Assembly (NCBI GenBank): GCA_051889975.1
Contig: JBJFDJ010000010.1
Location: 1-15,416 of the forward strand
DNA length: 15,416 nucleotides
Source: UBA9845 sp051889975
GTDB taxonomy: Bacteria > Bacillota > Clostridia > Christensenellales > UBA1242
Direction: 5' to 3'
Shown here piece after piece: positions 8,122 to 14,259 of this stretch (position 1 is its first letter; the number at the start of each line of letters is the position of its first letter). A program made the translations under genes and the position numbers. The notes under the pieces are model-generated. The model ran no database searches, was not told the origin of the DNA, and worked only from the letters and a program-made list of their open reading frames with translations.

Positions 8122-9288
8122 ATGGATAAAAAGAAAATTTTGATAACTTTTATAGAATCTGGTTTTGGACATATAACAAGTGCAAAGGCAATTTCTGACA
8201 GTTTAAAAGAAAAGTTTTGTGATAAATATGAAATTATTGACTGCAATATTATGAAAGAAAGTGAAAAAACTGTTGCGTTTGAAAAGTTTTTAACAAATCA
8301 AACCAAGGCAACAAACAAAATTCATGGCTATGGTTTTTTTATTTTTACACTTTTGGAAGCTTTTGGTGGCGAAAAGTTTTTAAAATTTACACATAACACA
8401 ATTTTTCATAGTTATGTTGAAGCCACGGTTCAGGCTTTTGCAAAATATAAGCCAGATTGTATTGTGAGCACACATTATTTTTTAACATTTTGTGCTGTTG
8501 AGTATAAACGAAAGGTTGATAAAAATTGTTTAATTGTAACTTACAACCCAGATAACAATGTTCATCCTTGGTGGGACAATAGAGATGGCATATTTATAAC
8601 AAATAATATATATGCCACAAAAGAGGCCATTGAAAAACGAAAGTTTAAAAGTGAAAACTGCAAGACCGTTAATTTTGCTTGCAGGGCAGAACTTTTGGAG
8701 TGCAACAACTCAAAAGAATTTTATCGTGAAAAATATGGAATAAACAAAGATGATTTTTGCGTGATAGTTGCAGATGGTGGATATGCGCTTGGCAAGTGCA
8801 AGGCTGTTACTAACGAATTGTTAAAGACGGATAAAAAAATGACTATTATTGCCATAGCAGGCAAAAATGAAAAGGTTTATAATTATTTTTTAAACAAAAA
8901 ACCTAAAGACAACATTACTTTTATACCGTTGTCATTTATAAATAATATTTATGAATTATACAAGGCTGCCGATTTGTTTATTACAAAGGCTGGCCCAAAT
9001 GCTGTTTTGGATTGTATTTTTATGAATACACCAGTGTTGATTGACTACTATCCACATCCCATTGAAAAAGCGACAAAGGAACTTTTTGTAGATAAATATA
9101 AATGTGGTGAATATATTAAATCTCCAAAGAAAATCAGAAAACGGGTAGAAGAACTTGCAGATAATCCACAAATTTTGCAAGAGTATGTTAAAAATACTTA
9201 TAATTTTAAAAAAGAATGTAATGGTGCAAATGAAATAGCAGACATAATTGACGATGCACTTAACAATAAGGATAGAGATGAAAAATAG
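8122..9288 (+). CDS. GT28-family glycosyltransferase, MGDG synthase/UgtP-like (diacylglycerol glycosyltransferase)
   Basis: A 388-residue GT-B-fold enzyme predicted to move a sugar from a nucleotide sugar to diacylglycerol at the inner face of the membrane, making glycolipids used as membrane lipids or lipoteichoic acid anchors. The N-terminus KKILITFIESGFGHITSAKA has the GFGH loop (residues 14-17) of the MGDG-synthase domain, where the family has GxGH. The C-terminal half has the donor-binding Rossmann fold: DFCVIVADGGYALGKC, NITFIPLSFINNIYELYKAADLFITKAG and the sugar-binding G291-containing loop AGPNAVLDCIFMNTPVLI. That loop departs from the usual GG-T pattern, so the donor sugar and whether the enzyme is processive are open. 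AAGGA at 8110-8114 sits 7 bp before the ATG. The next gene overlaps the end by 11 bp and encodes an acyltransferase, which fits a shared role in glycerolipid synthesis. Confidence 0.85.
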   Translation: MDKKKILITFIESGFGHITSAKAISDSLKEKFCDKYEIIDCNIMKESEKTVAFEKFLTNQTKATNKIHGYGFFIFTLLEAFGGEKFLKFTHNTIFHSYVEATVQAFAKYKPDCIVSTHYFLTFCAVEYKRKVDKNCLIVTYNPDNNVHPWWDNRDGIFITNNIYATKEAIEKRKFKSENCKTVNFACRAELLECNNSKEFYREKYGINKDDFCVIVADGGYALGKCKAVTNELLKTDKKMTIIAIAGKNEKVYNYFLNKKPKDNITFIPLSFINNIYELYKAADLFITKAGPNAVLDCIFMNTPVLIDYYPHPIEKATKELFVDKYKCGEYIKSPKKIRKRVEELADNPQILQEYVKNTYNFKKECNGANEIADIIDDALNNKDRDEK

Positions 9289-10099
9289 CGATTACAACAA
9301 AAAAATGGCGGAACTTGAAAGGCAAAGGAAGTTTGATGTTGATGTCAATTATGGCGAGTATATTGGTGTGAAAGAGCAAGCCTCAAATCATAGATATATA
9401 TATAATAGATTTTTTGACAAAGTTTATTATGGTTTTTTGAGAATAATAATTTTTATATTTGCACCGATAATTTTGTTTTTTACATACCGATTAAAAATAA
9501 AGGGTAGAAAAAACTTAAAAAAGAAAGGCAAGTCTGGAGCTGTAATTATTTGCAACCATGTGGCATTGTTAGATAGTTTAATTATAAAACAAGCAGTGCA
9601 AAGTCATATATATTATGTTGCCGCAGACCATAACAACAAAAAAGGCTTTGGCGGTTACACACTTAAAATTTTGGGCTTAATGCCACTTTCAAATTTATAT
9701 TCCAATCAGAAAAATTTAAATAGTGCGATAGAAACACATTTAAAAAATCATAAATATGTTTATGTTTCACCCGAGCAGGCAATGTGGCGTGGATATAAAA
9801 AATTAAGACCATTTAAAAATGGTGCATTTTATTATGCAACAAAAAATAATGTGCCAGTTATTCCAACTGTTGCACTATTGCGAGATGCAAATGCATGGGA
9901 TAAGTTTTGGGGAAGAAAATTTAAAGTTACCCTGCAAATTTTGCCACCTATTTTCCCAAATGCCAACCTTGCGCAAAAAGAAGCAATAGAAGATTTGAAA
10001 CTTAAATCAAGACAGGCAATGCTTGAAAAAATGAACGAGTTTTATGGCACTGAGTGCGATGTTGAAAAATGCGTTTTTGATAATAATCAATCATTGTAA
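9278..10099 (+). CDS. PlsC-like glycerolipid acyltransferase
   Basis: Predicted to acylate lysophosphatidic acid or a related lyso-lipid at the membrane. I place the start at ATG 9278, not at the upstream in-frame start, because AAGGA (9269-9273) is well spaced for it; this gives 273 residues and an 11-bp overlap with the glycosyltransferase, implying translational coupling. A charged N-terminus of about 50 residues is followed by one hydrophobic helix (about 53-70), then the acyltransferase fold: motif I NHVALLD (His94 and Asp99, the HX4D pair), a GLMPLSN segment where motif II would be, motif III as SPEQAMWRG (Glu166), and NNVPVIPTVAL as motif IV. Motif III has EQ where many PlsC proteins have EGTR, so the substrate may be unusual. 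It sits directly after the glycolipid glycosyltransferase and before a strong terminator. Confidence 0.85.
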   Translation: MKNSDYNKKMAELERQRKFDVDVNYGEYIGVKEQASNHRYIYNRFFDKVYYGFLRIIIFIFAPIILFFTYRLKIKGRKNLKKKGKSGAVIICNHVALLDSLIIKQAVQSHIYYVAADHNNKKGFGGYTLKILGLMPLSNLYSNQKNLNSAIETHLKNHKYVYVSPEQAMWRGYKKLRPFKNGAFYYATKNNVPVIPTVALLRDANAWDKFWGRKFKVTLQILPPIFPNANLAQKEAIEDLKLKSRQAMLEKMNEFYGTECDVEKCVFDNNQSL

Positions 10100-10111
10100 A
10101 TTATATTTATT

Positions 10112-10146
10112 AAATCCCAAAGGTCAAAAGTTTTTTGGGATTTTTT
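10112..10146 (+). terminator. Intrinsic terminator of the glycolipid operon
   Basis: A 10-bp perfect stem (AAATCCCAAA at 10112-10121 with TTTGGGATTT at 10134-10143), 12-nt loop and T-run. It is followed at once by the orphan right half of a leuS-type terminator (10147-10165). Confidence 0.85.
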
Positions 10147-10165
10147 AACACTATGTTGGTTTTTT
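10147..10165 (+). repeat. Orphan half-terminator, 19-nt match to the leuS terminator
   Basis: The sequence AACACTATGTTGGTTTTTT is identical to the loop and 3' arm of the leuS terminator (7869-7887), but here the 5' arm is missing, so no hairpin can form. It looks like a relic of a duplication or replacement of terminators. Confidence 0.6.
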
Positions 10166-10284
10166 GTTTTTAATATGAAATAAAAGCAAAGATAAAATAC
10201 AAAGCAAAAAACAATATTTGTATTTTAAAAGAGTTAAAATTATATTATTTTAACATTTTATACAAAAAAATTTTTATTTATATA

Positions 10285-10314
10285 TTGACAGGATTTTTTT
10301 TAAAGTGATACTAT
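10285..10314 (+). promoter_or_regulatory. Promoter of the 131-aa hypothetical gene
   Basis: TTGACA at 10285-10290 is exact. The -10 is ambiguous: GATACT at 10307-10312 (16-bp spacer) or TACTAT at 10309-10314 (18-bp spacer), both four of six matches. Either predicts a start near 10320, about 14 nt before the ATG. Confidence 0.55.
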
Positions 10315-10333
10315 ATAAGTAGAGGTGTGGTTT

Positions 10334-10729
10334 ATGATAAACATTAAAGATTTATATATTGGCGAAATTGGTGAATTTAAAGGTTACATCTATCGCAACA
10401 ACCAAACATTTATTGACTATGAAAAACGTGAAGATGTATCTTTTTATTTAAAAAAAGGTGAATATTTTTATGATATCTTTACAAATAAAAAGTATCAGAT
10501 TTTAAAGGCCGGCGAACAAATTCCTGCTGATAATATTGGTTTGTTGGAGCCAAAAAAATACAATGAATACTTTTATGATAAAACCAATTCAATGCTAAAA
10601 AATGACTTTATGTTTAGTATAAATGAATTAAAAGAAATTAAACAAGCAATGAAAACGAGCTCAATTTTTGGTGGTAGAAAGATTGGACAAATTCTGTCTA
10701 ACAGAAAACAAAATGAACTTGAAATGTAA
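10334..10729 (+). CDS. Hypothetical protein, 131 aa
   Basis: I do not recognise this protein. The start is set at ATG 10334 because AGAGGTG (10321-10327) is 6 bp upstream; the GTG at 10325 lies within that ribosome binding site and is a poor alternative. The product is soluble, with no signal peptide, no membrane helix and no cysteine, rich in Lys, Tyr, Phe, Ile and Asn. The N-terminal half alternates hydrophobic and polar residues (IGEIGEFKGYIYRNNQTFID), suggesting beta strands. The C-terminal third is helical and basic (SINELKEIKQAMK, then GGRKIGQILSNRK). The gene is monocistronic with its own promoter and converges on tilS with a shared terminator. Nothing in the context points to a function. 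Confidence 0.7.
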   Translation: MINIKDLYIGEIGEFKGYIYRNNQTFIDYEKREDVSFYLKKGEYFYDIFTNKKYQILKAGEQIPADNIGLLEPKKYNEYFYDKTNSMLKNDFMFSINELKEIKQAMKTSSIFGGRKIGQILSNRKQNELEM

Positions 10730-10822
10730 ATTTTGATATTGCCACAATGGTTTGGCACGAATGACAGTTGTTTTGTTGAATTATTTGTGCACTATAAATT
10801 TTAAAAAATTTTGATACATCAA

Positions 10823-10852
10823 AAAAAACAAACTATAATTAGTTTGTTTTTT
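10823..10852. terminator. Bidirectional terminator for the hypothetical gene and tilS
   Basis: A 13-bp perfect stem (10823-10835 with 10840-10852) with a 4-nt TAAT loop, an A-run on the left and a T-run on the right, so it can work in both directions. It overlaps the last codons and the stop of tilS (TAA at 10841-10839 on the minus strand). Confidence 0.8.
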
Positions 10853-12182
10853 CTTTTTCCAGTTTTATTACATATACCATTTTTGTGTTGGCGTCAACTT
10901 TAACTTTGTCGCTTATTTCATACCCCAAAACGCAATAGATTTCTTTTCCGTCTGCAAGCACAGGTATTTCACTTCGTATGCGATTTGGCACTTTTATGTC
11001 AATAAAATAGTCTTTCAACTTTTTTTCGCCACTGCCAAATTTGGCAAATACATCGCCTAGCTCTCTCGTTCGCCACTTTGCAGTTTGTGGCAATTTTTTT
11101 GCATCAATAACCCATTCATTCTCATTGCCCAAAATAAATTTTGAAGTCTTTTTAATTTTGATTTTTCCAAAGTGCTCAAAAATGGTTTCGCCTGTTTTAA
11201 AATCTTTTGGAACAGGTTTTTCTTTTTTTTCGGTCACAGATAAAGTCAAATAGTCATACTCCAAGCTTGCCTTCATGTTGTTTGGAAGGTTTATTTTTGT
11301 CCCATTTTGACCACTTGCAACCAAATCTTTTATCAAATCTAAATGCTTTTTTTCTATGTCTTTTAGTTTGTCCAAATGATTAAATGCTTTTCTTAAAATG
11401 CGATTTGTTATGCTTTCTGGGTATGCAAATTCATAAAGTGGTATTCTTGCAAGGTTTTTTTCAAAAACAAGATCATCAAAACTAATTTGACTTTCTATAT
11501 ACTCATCATCTTGTTTGCATATTTTTGAAAAATTGATGAGATTATTGTCTATGTTTTTCCAATATTGTCGCAATTTTGGCATAATTTCGTTGCGCAAGAA
11601 GTTGCGAGAATATTCGTTGTCGCCGTTTGTTTCGTCTTCAACATGCTCCAAATTATTTATGCTTGCATAGGCATAAATTTCGTCTTTTGTTGTGTTTAAC
11701 ATCGGTCTAACATAGTGATTTTGAACAGTTTTCATTCCACTGGCGCCACTTAATCCAGCACCTCTAAAAATGTTTAACAGCACGGTTTCGGCTTGGTCTT
11801 GTGTGTGATGACCAAGTGCAATCTTGTCAACATAACCTTTTTCTACCAAACCATCAAAAGCCTTGTATCTTGCAATGCGCGCTGCTTCTTCAAGGCAAAT
11901 TTTTTGCTCTTTTGCAATTTCAAGTGCATTTACTTTAAATTTGTAACATCTAATGCGATTTTTTCGGCAAAAGTTTGCAACAAAAGCAGTGTCATCAGCA
12001 CTTGTTGGTCTTATTTGATGGTCTATGTTAACTGCAACAATTTCAATGTCTAAATCTTCTCTTATGCTGTTTAAATAATGCAACAAACAAATGCTGTCAA
12101 TGCCACCACTGCATGCAACTCCAACCACGTCACCTGCTTTAAATAGCTTATCTTTTTTAATTGTCTTTAATACGCTTTCCAT
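10839..12182 (-). CDS. tilS: tRNA(Ile)-lysidine synthase
   Basis: Modifies C34 of the CAU-anticodon tRNA-Ile to lysidine using ATP and lysine, so that the tRNA reads AUA as isoleucine; essential in an AT-rich genome that uses ATA often. The 447 residues are normal for the long form. The PP-loop SGGIDS is at residues 25-30, followed by VNIDHQIR, the LEEAARIARYKAF helix and GHHTQDQAETVLLNIFRGAGLSG, all typical of the N-terminal catalytic domain. The TilS C-terminal domain is present, with WRTRELGDVFAKFG and KKLKDYFIDIKVPNRIR. On the minus strand AAAAGGA lies 9 bp before the ATG. The common neighbours hpt and ftsH are absent; the gene stands alone, divergent from the HD-domain gene. Confidence 0.97.
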   Translation of the reverse strand: MESVLKTIKKDKLFKAGDVVGVACSGGIDSICLLHYLNSIREDLDIEIVAVNIDHQIRPTSADDTAFVANFCRKNRIRCYKFKVNALEIAKEQKICLEEAARIARYKAFDGLVEKGYVDKIALGHHTQDQAETVLLNIFRGAGLSGASGMKTVQNHYVRPMLNTTKDEIYAYASINNLEHVEDETNGDNEYSRNFLRNEIMPKLRQYWKNIDNNLINFSKICKQDDEYIESQISFDDLVFEKNLARIPLYEFAYPESITNRILRKAFNHLDKLKDIEKKHLDLIKDLVASGQNGTKINLPNNMKASLEYDYLTLSVTEKKEKPVPKDFKTGETIFEHFGKIKIKKTSKFILGNENEWVIDAKKLPQTAKWRTRELGDVFAKFGSGEKKLKDYFIDIKVPNRIRSEIPVLADGKEIYCVLGYEISDKVKVDANTKMVYVIKLEKEKTN

Positions 12183-12206
12183 AAAAAATATTCCTTTTCG
12201 TGTTTT

Positions 12207-12235
12207 ATTATATATTGTTTAATATTCTTTTTCAA
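12207..12235 (-). promoter_or_regulatory. tilS promoter
   Basis: Read on the minus strand: TTGAAA (12235-12230), a 17-bp spacer and TATAAT (12212-12207). The predicted start near 12200 gives a leader of about 18 nt carrying the AAAAGGA site. Confidence 0.7.
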
Positions 12236-12437
12236 CAAAAAAATACACCAAAAACTAAAAAAATTGTATTTTCCTGTCAAAATTTTATTAATTATTATTA
12301 AATTATCATAATTTAGAGTAAAAACATCTGCAAGTATAAATTATAAATAAGATATTGATATTTTTCAAAAATTTAAAATCTTAGTTTATTTTATAACTTT
12401 AATTTGTGTTGGAGTTTTAAAATTAAACTGTTTTTGT

Positions 12438-12466
12438 TTGTCATAATTGCAAAAAAATTATATACT
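12438..12466 (+). promoter_or_regulatory. Promoter of the HD-domain gene
   Basis: TTGTCA (12438-12443), a 17-bp spacer and TATACT (12461-12466), five of six matches in each hexamer. The predicted start near 12473 falls on the GGGAG ribosome binding site, giving a leader of about 10 nt. Confidence 0.65.
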
Positions 12467-12482
12467 TAAACCGGGAGAAAAG

Positions 12483-13061
12483 ATGAAACAAGAGTTTTTG
12501 CAAATTTTTAATGATAACATAAAGCGAGAGGGCGCAGATAAACTTCTTGCGTGGTTAGAAAAATCTGACTTCTTTTATGCGCCTGCAAGCACGCGTTTTC
12601 ACAGCAACTATCAAGGTGGCCTTTGCGAACACAGCGTTAAGGTTTACAAAAGATACAAAAAACTGTTGCAACAAGAATACGGCGAAAATTTAAGCAGTGT
12701 GATAACCGAAGAAAGCATTGCAATCATTGCGCTTTTGCATGATATCTGCAAGGTTAACACATACAAAACAGAATATCGCAATGTCAAAACTGATGGTGTG
12801 TGGACTCAACAGCCATATTATAATGTTGAAGATGATTTGCCTTATGGCCATGGCGAAAAAAGTGTTTATATGATTTGTGGCTTTATGCACTTAACAAGAG
12901 AAGAAGCAATGGCAATAAATTGGCATATGGGTGGCTTTGATATGCGCGTTAAGGGTGGCAGTTATGGTTTAAGCGATGCATACTACAAATTTCCAACAGC
13001 ATTTTTGTTTAGCGTTGCAGATATGATGAGCACTTATTTAGACGAAACAATTAAAAAATGA
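12483..13061 (+). CDS. HD-domain phosphohydrolase
   Basis: A 192-residue soluble protein with the metal-binding HD signature. Candidate ligands in order: His50 in QGGLCEHSVKVY, the doublet His86-Asp87 in IALLHDICK, His123 in YGHGEKS, His148 in AINWHMGG and Asp180 in FSVADMMSTY. HD proteins hydrolyse phosphomonoester or phosphodiester bonds in nucleotides, cyclic dinucleotides or RNA ends. The GGL-EH-S beginning resembles the HD part of the YhaM-type exoribonuclease and of phage-borne HD proteins, but no OB-fold or other nucleic-acid domain is attached, so the substrate is open. The start is ATG 12483, which has GGGAG (12473-12477) upstream; an earlier in-frame ATG at 12447 lies inside the promoter spacer and is rejected. 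It ends with TGA, showing that TGA is a stop here. Confidence 0.85.
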   Translation: MKQEFLQIFNDNIKREGADKLLAWLEKSDFFYAPASTRFHSNYQGGLCEHSVKVYKRYKKLLQQEYGENLSSVITEESIAIIALLHDICKVNTYKTEYRNVKTDGVWTQQPYYNVEDDLPYGHGEKSVYMICGFMHLTREEAMAINWHMGGFDMRVKGGSYGLSDAYYKFPTAFLFSVADMMSTYLDETIKK

Positions 13062-13211
13062 TTTTATATTAACTTTTGTTGATAATAATTTAGTTAATAT
13101 ATAAATAGATATGTGTTTAAGGTAATTATATATATAAATAATAATTATATAGATATATATACTATAAGAAACAAAATAAAAACAAAATAAAAAAAACAAA
13201 AAGAGGATTTT
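13062..13211 (+). other. AT-rich spacer before ppa
   Basis: A 150-bp spacer with long TA-alternating runs (about 13128-13165). A 10-bp perfect but AT-only-plus-one-pair stem (13065-13074 with 13092-13101, 17-nt loop) follows the HD-gene stop but lacks a T-run. A poor promoter candidate, TTGATA (13079-13084) with TATAAA (13100-13105), has only a 15-bp spacer; TATACT at 13158-13163 is a better -10 but has no -35. ppa may use one of these or be read through from the HD gene. Confidence 0.4.
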
Positions 13212-13745
13212 ATGAATATTTGGCATGATATAGATGAAAAACGAATAACGCCAGACGAGTTTATTGCCGTTATTGAAATTGCAAAGGGTTTTAAAAAGAA
13301 ATATGAGTTGGACAAAGAGACTGGGCTAATTTTGCTGGACAGAATTTTGCACACCAGCACGCATTATCCTGCAAACTATGGTTTTATTCCAAAAACTTTA
13401 AGTGATGATGGCGACCCAATGGATGTTTTGGTTTTGTCAAGTGAAAGTTTGGACCCACTTGTGCTGGTAAACTGCTATCCTGTTGGAATGATGACAATGC
13501 TAGACGGCGGAAAAAAAGATGAAAAAGTTATTGCAATACCTGTCAATGACCCACTTTACAATGAATACAAAACATTGGATAGTTTGCCAAAACATGTTGC
13601 AGATGAAATGATACACTTTTTTAGGGTGTATAAAGACGAAAACGAAAACAAAACCATTGTTGAAGGCAAAGTGGCTGATGTAAAAGAAACCAAAGAAGCA
13701 ATAAAAAAGGCAAAAGCCAATTATAACAATATGTTTAACAAATAA
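13212..13745 (+). CDS. ppa: Inorganic pyrophosphatase, soluble family I
   Basis: Hydrolyses pyrophosphate to two phosphates in the cytosol, pulling forward nucleic-acid, protein and lipid synthesis. The 177 residues match bacterial family I enzymes. The catalytic signature DGDPMD at 66-71 keeps the three acidic residues (Asp66, Asp68, Asp71). The substrate-binding KYELDKETG (30-38), the Arg in LLDRIL (44), and HYPANYGFIP (51-60) are present, as are DGGKKDEKVIAIPVND and the C-terminal HFFRVYKDE helix. Arg-Val replaces the more usual Glu-His/Arg pair in HFFE-YK, a mild departure. AGAGGA lies 6 bp before the ATG. The gene is followed by a strong terminator that separates it from the rRNA control region. 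Confidence 0.97.
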   Translation: MNIWHDIDEKRITPDEFIAVIEIAKGFKKKYELDKETGLILLDRILHTSTHYPANYGFIPKTLSDDGDPMDVLVLSSESLDPLVLVNCYPVGMMTMLDGGKKDEKVIAIPVNDPLYNEYKTLDSLPKHVADEMIHFFRVYKDENENKTIVEGKVADVKETKEAIKKAKANYNNMFNK

Positions 13746-13749
13746 AAGC

Positions 13750-13775
13750 AAAGTCGTTTTAATGCGACTTTTTTT
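13750..13775 (+). terminator. Intrinsic terminator of ppa
   Basis: A 7-bp stem AAAGTCG (13750-13756) with CGACTTT (13765-13771), 8-nt loop and a run of Ts, 5 bp after the stop codon. Confidence 0.8.
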
Positions 13776-13811
13776 GTTTAAAAAATTTTTTTATTTTTTT
13801 TTATAAAACGC

Positions 13812-13840
13812 TTGATTTTTTATTTGTTGTGCATTATACT
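13812..13840 (+). promoter_or_regulatory. Candidate distal rRNA promoter (P1) with an overlapping inverted repeat
   Basis: TTGATT (13812-13817), a 17-bp spacer and TATACT (13835-13840). The perfect 7-bp inverted repeat GTTGTGC (13826-13832) / GCACAAC (13847-13853) brackets the -10 hexamer, an operator-like placement. It lies 210 bp upstream of the main promoter, like the tandem P1/P2 of many rRNA operons. Confidence 0.45.
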
Positions 13841-13990
13841 GCTAGAGCACAACTTAATTAATTGTTGTTTTTTATTGAGTTTTTCGACAAAAAAACAACA
13901 AAAAAAACAATTTTAAAAAAGTTTAAAAAAAATATTTTTTACAAATTGTTAGTAAAATGTATGTGTTCAACAAAATTCTTAAATTTTCTT

Positions 13991-14018
13991 AAAAAAATTT
14001 TAAAAAAATTTAAAAAAA
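13991..14018 (+). promoter_or_regulatory. Phased A-tracts upstream of the rRNA promoter (UP-element-like)
   Basis: Three A7 tracts start at 13991, 14002 and 14012, that is 11 and 10 bp apart, and the last ends 3 bp before the -35 hexamer. Helically phased A-tracts bend DNA and resemble UP elements that bind the RNA polymerase alpha subunit. Confidence 0.65.
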
Positions 14019-14021
14019 GTG

Positions 14022-14050
14022 TTGACATAAAAAAATGGTTGTGATAAACT
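14022..14050 (+). promoter_or_regulatory. Main promoter of the 23S rRNA transcript
   Basis: Perfect TTGACA (14022-14027), a 17-bp spacer and TAAACT (14045-14050), with phased A-tracts immediately upstream. The predicted start near 14057 coincides with the first base of a stable hairpin and lies about 200 bp before mature 23S rRNA. Confidence 0.7.
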
Positions 14051-14056
14051 AAAAAA

Positions 14057-14103
14057 GCTGTGATGCAAAAGACAACTTTTGTCACAGCAAGCACATTGAC
14101 AAC
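14057..14103 (+). promoter_or_regulatory. 5' hairpin and boxA-like antitermination element of the pre-rRNA
   Basis: GCTGTGA (14057-14063) pairs with TCACAGC (14082-14088) and CAAAAG (14066-14071) with CTTTTG (14076-14081), around an ACAA loop with a 2-nt bulge. Immediately after comes AAGCACATTGACAACTGCAT, which resembles the boxA-containing TTTGAAAACT element of Firmicutes rRNA leaders and spacers. Confidence 0.6.
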
Positions 14104-14259
14104 TGCATAAATATTTAAGAAGAACGATATCAAATATCAATTACAAAAAAGTGTAAATGTATCTTCAATGTTGAAAGGCAAATTAATTTGTCGTTTCAAG
14201 CGAATAAACAATTTACGCTGAGTTAATTAATTAGCAAAGCTAAGAAAATCGACGTATAC

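Larger units (their letters stand above)
12183..12482. other. Divergent intergenic region between tilS and the HD gene
   Basis: About 300 bp, very AT-rich, without a supportable gene. It holds the tilS promoter on the minus strand (12207-12235) and the HD-gene promoter on the plus strand (12438-12466). Between them is an AT-rich imperfect dyad (12348-12383: outer TAAGAT/ATCTTA, inner ATTTTT/AAAAAT around C12366). Confidence 0.6.
13746..14259 (+). other. rRNA control region between ppa and 23S rRNA
   Basis: This 514-bp stretch contains no protein gene, 16S rRNA or tRNA. In order it holds the ppa terminator, a candidate promoter with an overlapping inverted repeat (13812-13853), A-tract-rich DNA (about 13889-14018), a strong promoter (14022-14050), a hairpin at the predicted RNA start (14057-14088), a boxA-like element (about 14089-14103), and a structured pre-23S leader in which 14151-14158 can pair with 14211-14218 (one G-U). 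Confidence 0.75.

Noticed and set aside
12447..12482. Earlier start for the HD-domain protein at 12447
   Set aside because: It lies inside the promoter spacer and lacks a ribosome binding site; GGGAG fits the ATG at 12483.
13862..14044. 60-residue Lys/Phe-rich open frame upstream of 23S rRNA
   Set aside because: It is low-complexity translation of A- and T-runs in the rRNA promoter region, with no ribosome binding site.
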